Made by a program: the position numbers and the translations under genes. Shown piece after piece: positions 26,085 to 35,185 of a DNA stretch of 64,000 nt; positions within the stretch are counted from its first letter, which is position 1; each line of letters starts with the position of its first letter. The stretch is from Prochloron sp965198675 (GTDB taxonomy: Bacteria > Cyanobacteriota > Cyanobacteriia > Cyanobacteriales > Prochloraceae): assembly GCA_965198675.1 (NCBI GenBank), contig OZ240666.1, positions 496,001-560,000 of the forward strand, written 5' to 3'. Below the pieces are notes generated by a model. That model was not told the DNA's origin. It made no database searches and saw only the letters and a list, made by a program, of their open reading frames with translations.

Positions 26085-26681
26085 ATGTGGGAAGATTTCA
26101 GCAGCGAGCCGGTATTTACCCCGAAACAGATGCTCGAAAATAGAGGGCGAGTAGCCATTTTCATAGATGGCTCCAATCTCTTCTATGCTGCATTGCAGCT
26201 AGGGTTAGAAATCGATTACACCAAATTACTCTCCCGCTTAACCGCAGGTTCCAGGTTGCTGCGCTCTTTCTTTTACACGGGAGTCGATCGCACCAACGAA
26301 AAGCAACAGGGATTTCTACTCTGGATGCGTCGAAACGGTTACCGAGTAATTGCTAAAGACTTAGTTCAATTGCCAGATGGCTCAAAAAAAGCTAATCTAG
26401 ATGTAGAAATTGCCATAGATATGATGACCCTAGTAGGATCTTACGATACGGCGGTACTGGTTAGTGGCGATGGAGACTTAGCTTATGCTGTAGATGCAGT
26501 CAGCTATCAGGGTGCTAGAGTAGAAATAGTCAGCTTGCGCTCCATGACTAGTGACAGTTTAATCAATGTAGCCGATTGCTATATAGATTTAGATGAAATC
26601 AAGGAAGAGATCCAAAAAACTTCCAAACACAATCTACCCTACCGCAACTTTTCCGGTATCGGTATTTTAGATCTGGAATAA
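26085..26681 (+). CDS. LabA-like NYN-domain protein
   Basis: A 198-residue protein of the LabA/DUF88 family within the PIN-like NYN nuclease superfamily. Conserved acidic positions are in VAIFIDGSNLFYAA (about 23-36), LDVEIAIDMM (about 105-114) and LVSGDGDLAYAV (about 125-136), where they could bind a metal. LabA itself affects circadian output in Synechococcus; this paralogue's role is not known. The start ATG 26085 is used. The gene lies 90 bp after metG and 22 bp before lptC, so an operon is likely. Confidence 0.88.
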   Translation: MWEDFSSEPVFTPKQMLENRGRVAIFIDGSNLFYAALQLGLEIDYTKLLSRLTAGSRLLRSFFYTGVDRTNEKQQGFLLWMRRNGYRVIAKDLVQLPDGSKKANLDVEIAIDMMTLVGSYDTAVLVSGDGDLAYAVDAVSYQGARVEIVSLRSMTSDSLINVADCYIDLDEIKEEIQKTSKHNLPYRNFSGIGILDLE

Positions 26682-26703
26682 TTGATATGGGGAGTGCTTG
26701 CTA

Positions 26704-27921
26704 ATGAGTGACCTCGTGGCAGATCGGAAAAAAAAACAGAAACCGGGTTGCTTAAATACCAAGAACCCAGTTTCTTTATTAGGAGTAAATCAGTATTTGG
26801 TAGTCAAAATCATTTCCTTATTACTTCTTTTTTCTCTCACAACTGGCTGTCAAGAAGCAAATAAACCACCACAGCAAAAATCTCAACAATCAAATATATC
26901 ATCCAGAGCTAAAACTCAATCCCTCTTCAAAAATATTACCATAGAATTCGCCAATGAGCAAGGGGAAACATTATGGAAGCTGGAAGTAGAAAAAGCGGTT
27001 TACAGTCCAGAAGGGAAAACCGCCCAGCTCGAAGGGCTAACTGGTAATTTGTTTGAGAATGGAGAGATAGTTTTAGAGGTGACGGGGAAGACAGGTACAA
27101 TTGAAAATAATGGGGAGAAAATTCTGCTGGAAGAAGATATCGTAGCCAGGGATCGCCGCAATAACTTAATTATCCGCTCCGAAAAAGCAGAATGGCGCCC
27201 AAAAGAAGATTTGCTCATGCTGCAAGAAAACCTTAACGCTAGTCACCCTAACCTAGAAATAACTGCTAAAGAAGGAATATATTTGACTGAAAAAGAACAG
27301 TTGGAATTAAAGGATAAAATTGTAGGGATAGCTAAAGATCCACCTTTACAAATGAGAAGCGAGCATTTATTATGGCAGATACCTCAGGAAATGGCGATCG
27401 CTCCTCAACCACTGGAAATAGATAGATATAAAAATACAACTATTACAGACACCCTAACAGCAAATCGAGGTGAAGTAAATCTGAAGCAGAAAACTGCCCT
27501 TTTAGAGGAGAATGTGGCGTTAAAATCCCTGGAACCTCCAATTAAAATTACCACCAACTCCGCTATTTGGGAAATGTCCACTCGCATCGTTAAATCCCCT
27601 CTCCCTTTACAAATCTTTCACCGAGTTGAGGAAGTTACTGTAACTGGAAAGAAGGGGGAAATCGATTTAGAGCAACAAGTAGCTACTATAAGTGGGAGTG
27701 TGCGGGGGGAAAGTCAAAAAGAGAAAGCAGAGATATATGCAGAGGAGGTAATTTGGGAGATTGCCACCCAAAAAGTAGAAGCAGAGGGAAATGTTATTTA
27801 CTCTCAAAAGGAGCCAGAATTAAAGTTTACAGGAGCGAAAGCATTGGGTAAACTCCAGGATAAGCAGATTGTAGTTACTGGAAACTCCGAAGAGCCAGCT
27901 GTGAGTGAGATTGTTTTTTAA
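26704..27921 (+). CDS. lptC: LPS transport protein LptC, probable lipoprotein
   Basis: About 405 residues with the beta-taco repeats of the LptA/LptC superfamily (ITIEFANEQGETLWKLEVEK, VYSPEGKTAQLEGLTGNLFE and later repeats), matching the long cyanobacterial LptC. It bridges the inner-membrane LptBFG pump to the periplasmic LPS path. A hydrophobic segment followed by LTTGC (Cys about residue 49) marks a lipoprotein signal. The ATG at 26704 has GGGGAG 9 nt upstream. The 30 residues before the signal are unusual and contain an AAACCGGGTT/AACCCAGTTT inverted repeat, so a downstream start (TTG near 26794, VVKIISLLLL) is possible. Last gene of the metG operon. Confidence 0.85.
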   Translation: MSDLVADRKKKQKPGCLNTKNPVSLLGVNQYLVVKIISLLLLFSLTTGCQEANKPPQQKSQQSNISSRAKTQSLFKNITIEFANEQGETLWKLEVEKAVYSPEGKTAQLEGLTGNLFENGEIVLEVTGKTGTIENNGEKILLEEDIVARDRRNNLIIRSEKAEWRPKEDLLMLQENLNASHPNLEITAKEGIYLTEKEQLELKDKIVGIAKDPPLQMRSEHLLWQIPQEMAIAPQPLEIDRYKNTTITDTLTANRGEVNLKQKTALLEENVALKSLEPPIKITTNSAIWEMSTRIVKSPLPLQIFHRVEEVTVTGKKGEIDLEQQVATISGSVRGESQKEKAEIYAEEVIWEIATQKVEAEGNVIYSQKEPELKFTGAKALGKLQDKQIVVTGNSEEPAVSEIVF

Positions 27922-27992
27922 CCGCTCCCTAACACAGAAACCCTTCGCGCCTTTGCGGCTTTGCGCGAGAAACTGTCATGGTAGGAAGTTAG

Positions 27993-28180
27993 ATCAATTC
28001 CGGTTACACCCCCTACTGTTATGCCCAAACGTCTAGGCTTAGAACCTCACCTAAAACCAAAGGAGTTATTAGAGTCATATCGTCAAGCATCTGATCCAAT
28101 TGAACGAACACGTTATCAAATTATTTGGCTGTTGGCGAAAGGTTATGCAGCATCGGAGATAGCGGGCAACCGGAATTGAT
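27993..28180 (+). mobile_element. Remnant of a second IS630-type element
   Basis: A perfect 13-bp inverted repeat, ATCAATTCCGGTT (27993-28005) and its complement (28168-28180), encloses a 52-codon frame (28021-28179) that begins MPKRLGLEPHLKPKELLES and contains RYQIIWLLAKGYAASEIAG. This matches the N-terminal helix-turn-helix part of IS630 transposases. The rest of the transposase is missing, so this is an internally deleted, MITE-like relic unrelated in sequence to the complete element at 15326-16479. Confidence 0.8.
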
Positions 28181-28229
28181 ATAAAGCCGCAAGACCTGGG
28201 TGATATGGAGTTGGATTCAAACAGAGAAA

Positions 28230-28272
28230 GTAGTGCCAGCATTTTACAGGAAGGGCAACATGCTGGCACTAC
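28230..28272. repeat. AGTGCCAGCA...TGCTGGCACT hairpin
   Basis: A perfect 10-bp stem with a loop of about 22 nt lies 54 bp past the stop of the arylsulfatase gene on the opposite strand. It could end transcription there, but there is no T-tract, so a dispersed repeat is equally likely. Confidence 0.5.
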
Positions 28273-28325
28273 AATCAAAATAATCTCTATGAACGCAACT
28301 TGGTATCAAAAGTCACTTGGTTTGG

Positions 28326-30740
28326 TTACGGGCATTCTATTGGTTCGGGAGCTAGCTCATCTGTTAACTCAACGGTCACTTTATTCAAGGTTCCGGTGAA
28401 GTCAAACGGCATCTCACCGGCATAGTCTTCGCTCACAGGCATTCCTGTGTCAAAGCCCACATCGAAAGTCTCGTCAAGGGTGACGCGGTTGGCAAGGGTC
28501 TGACAGACCAAGCCCTCACCAATCTCGGTATCGTTCGCAGAGAGCGTGACCCTCGCACCGGCACCGGGTTCGTCCGCATCAGTTAGATATACGGCTTTCA
28601 AGGTGACGGGTTTATCTGTGGGCAGATCGGTGGGCAAAGAACCAGCGATCTCGTAGCGTTCTATCCCTGCCAGATTGTAGTGATACACCAGTTTACCATC
28701 CTGCACGAACAGTCCGTATCCTCCAAAACGGCCCCCTAGGGTTAGCAGCATACCTTCGTCTCCTGGGGCAATCTCCACATCGGCAGTAATGGTGTGGCTT
28801 TGGTTCTTCAGGTTAGGGGCTGAGCCTTCGGGGGTGCGGAAATGATCTGGATAGGAAAAGAAGGTACGTCCTGCCGTCAGACTGGGGCGATTGGCAACAT
28901 CGAGTCGTTCGGTTTTGCGATCATCCAGAGGAAAGACGTTATATTTAGCTGCCTCGGCATAGAACCGTTTGATCATCTCCTGGAGCTTCTCCGGCATTTC
29001 ATCGGCCAGATCGTTAGCCTGGGTAAAGTCTTCGTTGATGTCGTAAAGCTCCCAGTCCATATTCAACAGATCCATAGGAGGATTTTCCGAGAGCCAGGGC
29101 TCGCCCCGCATGGCACTGGCCATCCAACCATCGTCATAGATGCCCTGGTTCCCAATCATCTCAAAATACTGAGTGGTATGCTGCGTGGCGGCGTCAGCGT
29201 CGTCAAAGGTATAGACCAGACTGGTGCCTTCGATGGGTTTTTGGTTAACGCCCTTGACTTCCACTGGAGCCTCAATGCCAATGGCTTCGAGAATGGTGGG
29301 GGCAATGTCAATGACGTGACTGAACTGATAGCGGATGCCACCCTGATCGGTAATGTGATCGGGCCAAGAAATGGCCATGCCGTTGCGGGTGCCACCAAAG
29401 TGGGAGGCAATCTGTTTGGTCCACTGGAAGGGGGTATCCATCGCCCAGGCCCAAGCTGCCGGAAAGTGGTTAAAGTGCATCGGCCCCCCCAACTCATCGA
29501 TCGCATCCAGCTTGTCCTGGAAATCCTCCTCCAAACCGTTGAAAAAGGTCATTTCATTCAGGAGACCTTCCAGGCCGCCTTCAGCACTGGAGCCATTATC
29601 CCCAGCGATGTAGATAATCAGGGTGTTGTTGAACTCCTCGTCCCCCAGCTCCTTAATAGCCTTGATGACCCGACCCACTTCGTCGTCTGTGTGAGCGGTA
29701 AAACCAGCAAAGACTTCCATCATGCGGGCATATAACTCCTGCTCTTCAAAGGAGAGCGAGTCCCAAGCGGGCAGAGAATCGGGACGAGGTGTCAGTTGAG
29801 CGTCAGCGGGAATAACCCCTAACTCCTTCTGACGGTCAAAGGTGTCTATGCGGTATTGGTCCCAGCCCATATCGAACTGACCTTTAAATTTGCTGATCCA
29901 CTCCTGGGGAACCTGGTGAGGGGCATGGGTGGCACCAGTAGGAAAGTAAACAAAGAAGGGTTTTTCCGGCGACAGGGCTTTTTCCGTGCGAATGTAGTTG
30001 ATGGCATGGTCGGCCAAATCGGTAGTCAGGTGATAGGGGGAGCCATCGGCGTTAGTTTCAGGGGGTTCCAGACGGGTGGTATTTTCTACCAGACCAGGGG
30101 TGTATTGGTTGGTGTCGCCCCCCACAAACCCATAGAAGTAGTCAAACCCTAAGCCCTGTGGCCAGCGGTCAAAAGGTCCGACAGCACTGGTTTCCCAGTC
30201 AGGAACGTTATGGTTTTTACCAAACCAGGCGGTGGCATAGCCATATTCCTGCAGGACTTCAGCAAACGTGGCCGTATTCTGGGGAATTACACTGGAATAC
30301 CCAGGGTAACCCATTGCCGTTTCAGTAATGGCACCGTTACTGACAGAGTGGTGGTTACGCCCGGTTAGGAGTGCAGCCCGTGTTGGCGAACAGAGGGCTG
30401 TGGTGTGGAACTGGGTGTAGCGCAAGCCATTTTCCGCTACTTGTTCCAGAGCAGGAGTGGAAATGCTGCCACCAAAGGTACCAAACTGACCGTAGCCCAC
30501 GTCGTCAAGCAGCACCAGTAGGATATTGGGTGCATCTTCAATTCCAAAGGTGGAGGGCAGTTTCAGTTCCGGTTTAACCGCTTCTGAATTTTCATAAGTC
30601 AGATCGATTTTGCCAGTGAAGGGTTGGTCGGGGTGGGGCAGGATCTGTTGTGCCATTGCAGGCGGTATAGCAGTTCCCAGGAAGAGGGAGACGGCAATAG
30701 CAACTGCCACCACCATTCTCCAAATACAATTCAAAATCAT
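28326..30740 (-). CDS. Exported arylsulfatase (S1 family), 804 residues
   Basis: A sulfate ester hydrolase. The signal peptide is residues 1-30 (VVAVAIAVSLFLG ... AMAQ). The metal-binding ILLVLLDDVGYGQ (about 73-85) and the formylglycine motif C117-S-P-T-R in TTALCSPTRAALLTGRNHHS are intact, followed by AWFGKNHNVPDW, FPTGATHAPHQVP and IYIAGDNGSSAEGG. An additional C-terminal beta-rich domain (about 650-790) resembles those of large bacterial arylsulfatases. It probably acts in the periplasm or outside on sulfated organics or polysaccharides. A maturase for formylglycine is not in the window. A paralogue lies directly upstream on the same strand (267-bp gap). Confidence 0.93.
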   Translation of the reverse strand: MILNCIWRMVVAVAIAVSLFLGTAIPPAMAQQILPHPDQPFTGKIDLTYENSEAVKPELKLPSTFGIEDAPNILLVLLDDVGYGQFGTFGGSISTPALEQVAENGLRYTQFHTTALCSPTRAALLTGRNHHSVSNGAITETAMGYPGYSSVIPQNTATFAEVLQEYGYATAWFGKNHNVPDWETSAVGPFDRWPQGLGFDYFYGFVGGDTNQYTPGLVENTTRLEPPETNADGSPYHLTTDLADHAINYIRTEKALSPEKPFFVYFPTGATHAPHQVPQEWISKFKGQFDMGWDQYRIDTFDRQKELGVIPADAQLTPRPDSLPAWDSLSFEEQELYARMMEVFAGFTAHTDDEVGRVIKAIKELGDEEFNNTLIIYIAGDNGSSAEGGLEGLLNEMTFFNGLEEDFQDKLDAIDELGGPMHFNHFPAAWAWAMDTPFQWTKQIASHFGGTRNGMAISWPDHITDQGGIRYQFSHVIDIAPTILEAIGIEAPVEVKGVNQKPIEGTSLVYTFDDADAATQHTTQYFEMIGNQGIYDDGWMASAMRGEPWLSENPPMDLLNMDWELYDINEDFTQANDLADEMPEKLQEMIKRFYAEAAKYNVFPLDDRKTERLDVANRPSLTAGRTFFSYPDHFRTPEGSAPNLKNQSHTITADVEIAPGDEGMLLTLGGRFGGYGLFVQDGKLVYHYNLAGIERYEIAGSLPTDLPTDKPVTLKAVYLTDADEPGAGARVTLSANDTEIGEGLVCQTLANRVTLDETFDVGFDTGMPVSEDYAGEMPFDFTGTLNKVTVELTDELAPEPIECP

Positions 30741-31007
30741 TGAGTTTACCTCATAAACAACAGCAATGTTTGGGAACCTTTGGGGTTTCGTTCCCAGTAG
30801 TTCACTTCAAGAGGGTGCGTTAGGGGAATCATTTCTCCGAGGTGGAGAACGGTTCCGCCCTAGGAGGCAGTAACTTTTCATAACCAACTCATTTTTGCGT
30901 TGTTTCTCGAATCAATTCATTGCCATTTTTTGTGCAGTAGAATGCCGAAGCGATCCAAAACTTCGACATCCTATCTCTAATGACTAGTTGTTGAACTCAA
31001 CCATCAC

Positions 31008-33632
31008 TTATCGAGTAACTTTCTGAATTATTCTGTTCCAGAATTCTTCATTACTCATATCTTCGTTAGGTTCGGGCGCCGGATACAGGTCTATCGTCAC
31101 CTTCTCAATGGTGCCGCCCGTAAACTCAAGAGTAACTTTCTGAATTATTTTGTTCCAGAATTCTTCATTACTCATATCTTCGACAGGTTCGGGCGCCGGA
31201 AGGTCTATCGTCACCTTCTCAATGGTGCCGCCCGTAAACTCAAAGGGCGGTGTGTAGTTGTTGCTAACCGGAGCCTGCAAATCCATACCCACATCCTGAG
31301 TATCGACCCCGAACCGAAACGGAACCGTTTTCTCAAAACGGCTTGAGGCCACCGGATTATTCAAATCATTGACATACAGGGAACCCACGCCGCCACAGCC
31401 TATCTGTGCGGGGCAGGCATCATCACCGTCGTAGTCAAATTCAAACTTAACCTGAACCTGTTTCTGTTCCGTAGGCAATGCCTCTGGGGAAGTGATAATG
31501 GTTCGCTCGGTATCGAAATAGTTATATTCGTAGACAAGTTTGTGGTCTCGGTTGACATAGAGACTATAGCCTCCGGCGATGCCTCCATTGGCTAAAATGA
31601 CACCTTGAACCATCTCAGGATCGGTAATGTTCAGGTCTGCGGTAATGCTGTGGGAAATGTTCTTAGTGTTCGGGGCAGAGCCTTCGGGCAGCCGGATGGC
31701 CCCTTCGTAGAACTCGAAGTGGGTGCGATCGCCGAGCACACTCGGACGCAAGCTAGTGTCGAATCGCTCCGCAAAGCGATTATCAAGGGGAAAGACGTTA
31801 TATTTTTCGGCTTCGTCATTAAAAAGTTGCTGTAGTTCCTCCAGCTTCTCTGGGTAACTTACAGACAGATCGTCATGCTGGGTAAAGTCTTCCTCCAGAT
31901 CGAATAGTTCCCAGAGATCGTCTTCGATTGGTCCGCCACCCTGTTCCCAGGGAGCACGATGGAAGGCGGAGGCCATCCAGCCATCCTCATAAATACCACG
32001 ATTTGTGTACATCTCAAAATACTGGGTGTCCCTTAGGGGCGGTTGCTCTGCACCATCGCTCTCAAAGGTATTCGCAAAGCTGGCTCCTTCCATCGGTTTC
32101 TGGGAAATGCCATTGAATTCATTGGGAGGCTCAATGCCTGTGACCTCCAGCAGGGTTGGAGCAACATCAATGACATGGAGGAACTGATCCCGCAGAACCT
32201 GTTCTTGTTCTCCGGTTCGTTGGATTTCGGCAGGCCAGGAAATAACCATAGGATTGCGGGTGCCGCCAAAATAAGAGGCCACCTGCTTCATCCAGCGGAA
32301 CGGAGCATCCATAGCCCAAGCCCAGCCAACTGCATAGTGGGGCGAGGTTTCCGGCCCGCCCCATTTGTCTTTACACTCCAGGTTTTGCTCCATGGTCAGG
32401 TTAATACCGTTGAGGTTGCTGACTTCGTTGCAGGTGCCGGGGAAGCCGCCTTCGGCACTGGCTCCGTTATCGCCGACGATGTAAATAATCAGGGTATTCT
32501 CTTTTTCGCCCAATTTTTCAATGGCATCGATCACCCGACCAACTTCAACATCAGTGTATTCCAAGAAGCCCGCATAGGTTTGCATTTCTAGAGCCAGCAA
32601 ATCCTTGGCATCAGGGATGTCAAATTGGGGGTCATCCCAGGCCGGAATTTCAGCAGGTCGCTCGGTACATTGCGCACTCTGGGGAATCACACCCATCTCC
32701 TTCTGTTTGGCACAGGTGTTTGCTTGTTCTTCATCCCAACCATCTACAAACATCCCATTTTCAGCCCCTGCTGCAACAGCATGTTCTCCATCTGCTTGGT
32801 ACTTGTCTACATATTCTGGGGGAGGCTGGTGGGGGGCATGGGTGGCACCAGGTGCAAAATAAAGGAAGAAGGGGGTGTCCGGAGACAGGGAGTGGTTGTA
32901 GGTCAACCAGTTAATGGCTTTGTCAGCCAGATCCTGGGTAAGGTTGTAGCCCTCTTCGGGAGAGGCTGGTTGATTGATCGGATTCCGGTTTTCATACAGA
33001 GTGGGATACCATTGGTCGGTTTCGCCACCGATGAAGCCGTAGAAATAGTCGAAGCCGAGGTCATTAGGCCAGCGGGTGAACGAACCTAGGGCGCTGGTCT
33101 GGTTGTCGGGTACGTTGTGGTTCTTGCCAAACCAACTGGTGCTGTAACCGTGGGCTTGCAAGATTTGGGCAATGGTGGCCGTACTCTGGGGGATCAAGCC
33201 GCTATAACCAGGAAAGCCTGTTGCCTGTTCTTGAATGACGCCGGAGGCAGCGGAGTGGTGGTTGCGACCGGTGAGTAAGGCCGCCCGGGTGGGGGTACAG
33301 AGGGCGGTGGTGTGGAAGCGGTTGTAGCTCAAGCCTTCCTCCACCAATTTATCCAGGGTGGGGGTGACGATCGGTCCCCCAAAGGCTGAAGATGCACCAA
33401 AACCAACGTCATCCAGCAGCACCAGCAGGATATTGGGTGCGTCTTCAGGCGGTTCTGGCCCGAACATGATATTGAAATCTGGTGTCGACGTTTCGTATGT
33501 TTCCCCAATGATGCCAGTAAAATCTGGATCGGGGAGGGGCAGGTTCTCTGCCAGGGCGGGGGATGTCCCCAGGAAGAGGGAGACGGCAATGGCAACTGCC
33601 ACCACCATTCTCCAAATACGGTTCAAAATCAC
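31008..33632 (-). CDS. Exported arylsulfatase (S1 family), 874 residues, with duplicated C-terminus
   Basis: A paralogue of the adjacent enzyme with the same architecture: signal peptide ending SPALA at 28, ILLVLLDDVGFGA (metal site), C112-T-P-T-R in the formylglycine motif, WFGKNHNVPDNQ and IYIVGDNGASAEGG. The first 22 residues are almost identical to those of the neighbour, while the mature parts have diverged. The C-terminus carries a tandem 38-39 residue duplication: EFTGGTIEKVTIDL followed by PAPEP, EDMSNEEFWN and IIQKVT occurs twice. At DNA level this is a 114/117-bp direct repeat (about 31011-31240), so it is recent. The two genes could form an operon. Confidence 0.93.
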   Translation of the reverse strand: MILNRIWRMVVAVAIAVSLFLGTSPALAENLPLPDPDFTGIIGETYETSTPDFNIMFGPEPPEDAPNILLVLLDDVGFGASSAFGGPIVTPTLDKLVEEGLSYNRFHTTALCTPTRAALLTGRNHHSAASGVIQEQATGFPGYSGLIPQSTATIAQILQAHGYSTSWFGKNHNVPDNQTSALGSFTRWPNDLGFDYFYGFIGGETDQWYPTLYENRNPINQPASPEEGYNLTQDLADKAINWLTYNHSLSPDTPFFLYFAPGATHAPHQPPPEYVDKYQADGEHAVAAGAENGMFVDGWDEEQANTCAKQKEMGVIPQSAQCTERPAEIPAWDDPQFDIPDAKDLLALEMQTYAGFLEYTDVEVGRVIDAIEKLGEKENTLIIYIVGDNGASAEGGFPGTCNEVSNLNGINLTMEQNLECKDKWGGPETSPHYAVGWAWAMDAPFRWMKQVASYFGGTRNPMVISWPAEIQRTGEQEQVLRDQFLHVIDVAPTLLEVTGIEPPNEFNGISQKPMEGASFANTFESDGAEQPPLRDTQYFEMYTNRGIYEDGWMASAFHRAPWEQGGGPIEDDLWELFDLEEDFTQHDDLSVSYPEKLEELQQLFNDEAEKYNVFPLDNRFAERFDTSLRPSVLGDRTHFEFYEGAIRLPEGSAPNTKNISHSITADLNITDPEMVQGVILANGGIAGGYSLYVNRDHKLVYEYNYFDTERTIITSPEALPTEQKQVQVKFEFDYDGDDACPAQIGCGGVGSLYVNDLNNPVASSRFEKTVPFRFGVDTQDVGMDLQAPVSNNYTPPFEFTGGTIEKVTIDLPAPEPVEDMSNEEFWNKIIQKVTLEFTGGTIEKVTIDLYPAPEPNEDMSNEEFWNRIIQKVTR

Positions 33633-33787
33633 TGATTCTACCTCATTGCTAATTTTTGTAGATTCATAGACGAATCTAGCAAGTAAATTACGGCAATGAC
33701 CAAAAACATCAAATTATGTAATAAAACTTTACAGGATATTTTTCATTTTTATTGTTTGATATCCTATAACATCAGCCCTGGAACTGG

Positions 33788-33870
33788 TCACTGTCATGGT
33801 ACGAGGTCACTGAAGAAGCTGGTAACTGGTAACTGGTAACTGGTAACTGGTAACTGGTAACTGGTAACTG
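33788..33870. repeat. TGGTAAC heptamer array and CTGTCATGGTACGAGGTCAC unit (family R3)
   Basis: About seven tandem TGGTAAC units (33820-33868), preceded by CACTGTCATGGTACGAGGTC. The array runs into the 3' end of dacB. The same heptamer family is at 23421-23463, in metH (19817-19843), at 51708-51740 and in each 177-bp unit near 62700-63260. Confidence 0.9.
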
Positions 33871-35063
33871 AAATGTTGGGCGAGACGCTGCAACAGTCGA
33901 TCCTGTTCCTGGCGGAAGGTAGGGATTTGATAACCGCTATTGACAATAGCAAACCAAACTAAACCTCTTTCTTCAGTGAGAATTACCCCAGCTAAAGCAC
34001 TAACTTGGTTCAAAGTACCTGTTTTAACAGCTGTTCTCTCAGGGATCTGGCGATTTTCCATGGTTCCATGGGTATCCCTACCAGCCACCGGAAATAAATC
34101 CGTCACTTCTATATCAGTAGATTGTAAGAGACGCTGGATCGCCATCAACATGGCACAAGCAGCTCGGGGGGAAATGCGATTATCCAAACCCAACCCGGAA
34201 CCGTTAATTAACTGAATTTCCTCAGGAGGTACTTTCGCCGTTTCGGCAGCTATTTGAGCTACAACTTTGCCCCCACCCACAGTTTGGGCCAACATTTCAG
34301 CCATCTTATTATTACTGTAGATATTCATTTGTTTGAGGATTTCCGTCAGAGTAATAGACTCGTGACGTAAAAGCAACTTAGCGTCAGGGGAAAATTGCTC
34401 CTGTACTTTAACCGCACCAGCGATCGCCACTTCAGGTTTGGGGGTACCTTGTGGTAAAGTCTCGTACTGGGTTCTAACTGCAACCGTCCAAAGACGAGAA
34501 TTGAGTCCCAGTTTGAGTAACTCACCAGCAACCGCAGGATCCGACTTAAAATTCATAGCGAAATTGCCCACAATAAGCAAATTCCCCGTAACCTTACGGA
34601 TACCCAGCTTATTGAGAGTATTACCTAGAGCGATGGCATCTTCCCAGACAAAGAAAGGATCCCCAGAGCCGGCGATCGCCAAATCTCCTTTTAATACCCC
34701 ATCTTCAACAGAACCAACGGCATATATACTAGTAAAATAGCGATAGTCCGCCCCCCATTTAGACAACACCGCTAGAGTGGTGGCAATCTTAGTCAAAGAA
34801 GCAGCCGAACCAGGTACCTTCCCGCCATATTCAGCCAACTTCGTCCAATCGGACTGGATCCAAACCCCCTGACGAGCGCTCACAATGCCTTTGGCTTTTA
34901 AACCTTGAAGATATTCAGAAACAATCCTTTCAACTACCGGATCCCCTGATAAAGGCAAATTAAATATTTCCGCTTCTTCCCAAGACAAAGGGCGAACGGG
35001 TTCCAGCTTGACTGCTTCGACACCTCCCACAACAAGCAAAATAGAGCTAAATACCTCCAGCAT
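33807..35063 (-). CDS. dacB: D-alanyl-D-alanine carboxypeptidase/endopeptidase (PBP4/DacB, S13 family)
   Basis: A 418-residue serine peptidase that trims or cuts peptidoglycan cross-links. The three active-site motifs are present: S89-L-T-K (AASLTKIATT), SNN (IYSNNKMAEM) and KTG (VKTGTLNQVSALAG). A short hydrophobic N-terminus (about 3-18) could be a signal or anchor. The last 20 or so residues (LPVTSYQLPVTSYQL) are translation of the TGGTAAC heptamer array, meaning that the native stop has been lost and the array supplies a new end. The catalytic part is complete. It is divergent from plsX, with an R1 minisatellite (35093-35118) in the 122-bp gap. Confidence 0.92.
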   Translation of the reverse strand: MLEVFSSILLVVGGVEAVKLEPVRPLSWEEAEIFNLPLSGDPVVERIVSEYLQGLKAKGIVSARQGVWIQSDWTKLAEYGGKVPGSAASLTKIATTLAVLSKWGADYRYFTSIYAVGSVEDGVLKGDLAIAGSGDPFFVWEDAIALGNTLNKLGIRKVTGNLLIVGNFAMNFKSDPAVAGELLKLGLNSRLWTVAVRTQYETLPQGTPKPEVAIAGAVKVQEQFSPDAKLLLRHESITLTEILKQMNIYSNNKMAEMLAQTVGGGKVVAQIAAETAKVPPEEIQLINGSGLGLDNRISPRAACAMLMAIQRLLQSTDIEVTDLFPVAGRDTHGTMENRQIPERTAVKTGTLNQVSALAGVILTEERGLVWFAIVNSGYQIPTFRQEQDRLLQRLAQHFSYQLPVTSYQLPVTSYQLLQ

Positions 35064-35185
35064 CCTAAACCTCCTAATAACTCAAATCAAACCTCTGCGC
35101 CCTCTGCGCCTCTGCGGTTTATGATAAAAGTCTCTTCATCACCTCTAATCTGTTATCATACTCAACGCTACTATTACTTCTAAGG

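Noticed and set aside
28842..29735. A 297-codon frame on the plus strand inside the arylsulfatase gene
   Set aside because: It is antisense to a clearly conserved enzyme and shows no family features of its own.
32043..32591. A 182-codon frame on the plus strand opposite the second arylsulfatase
   Set aside because: Same reason: antisense shadow of conserved coding sequence.
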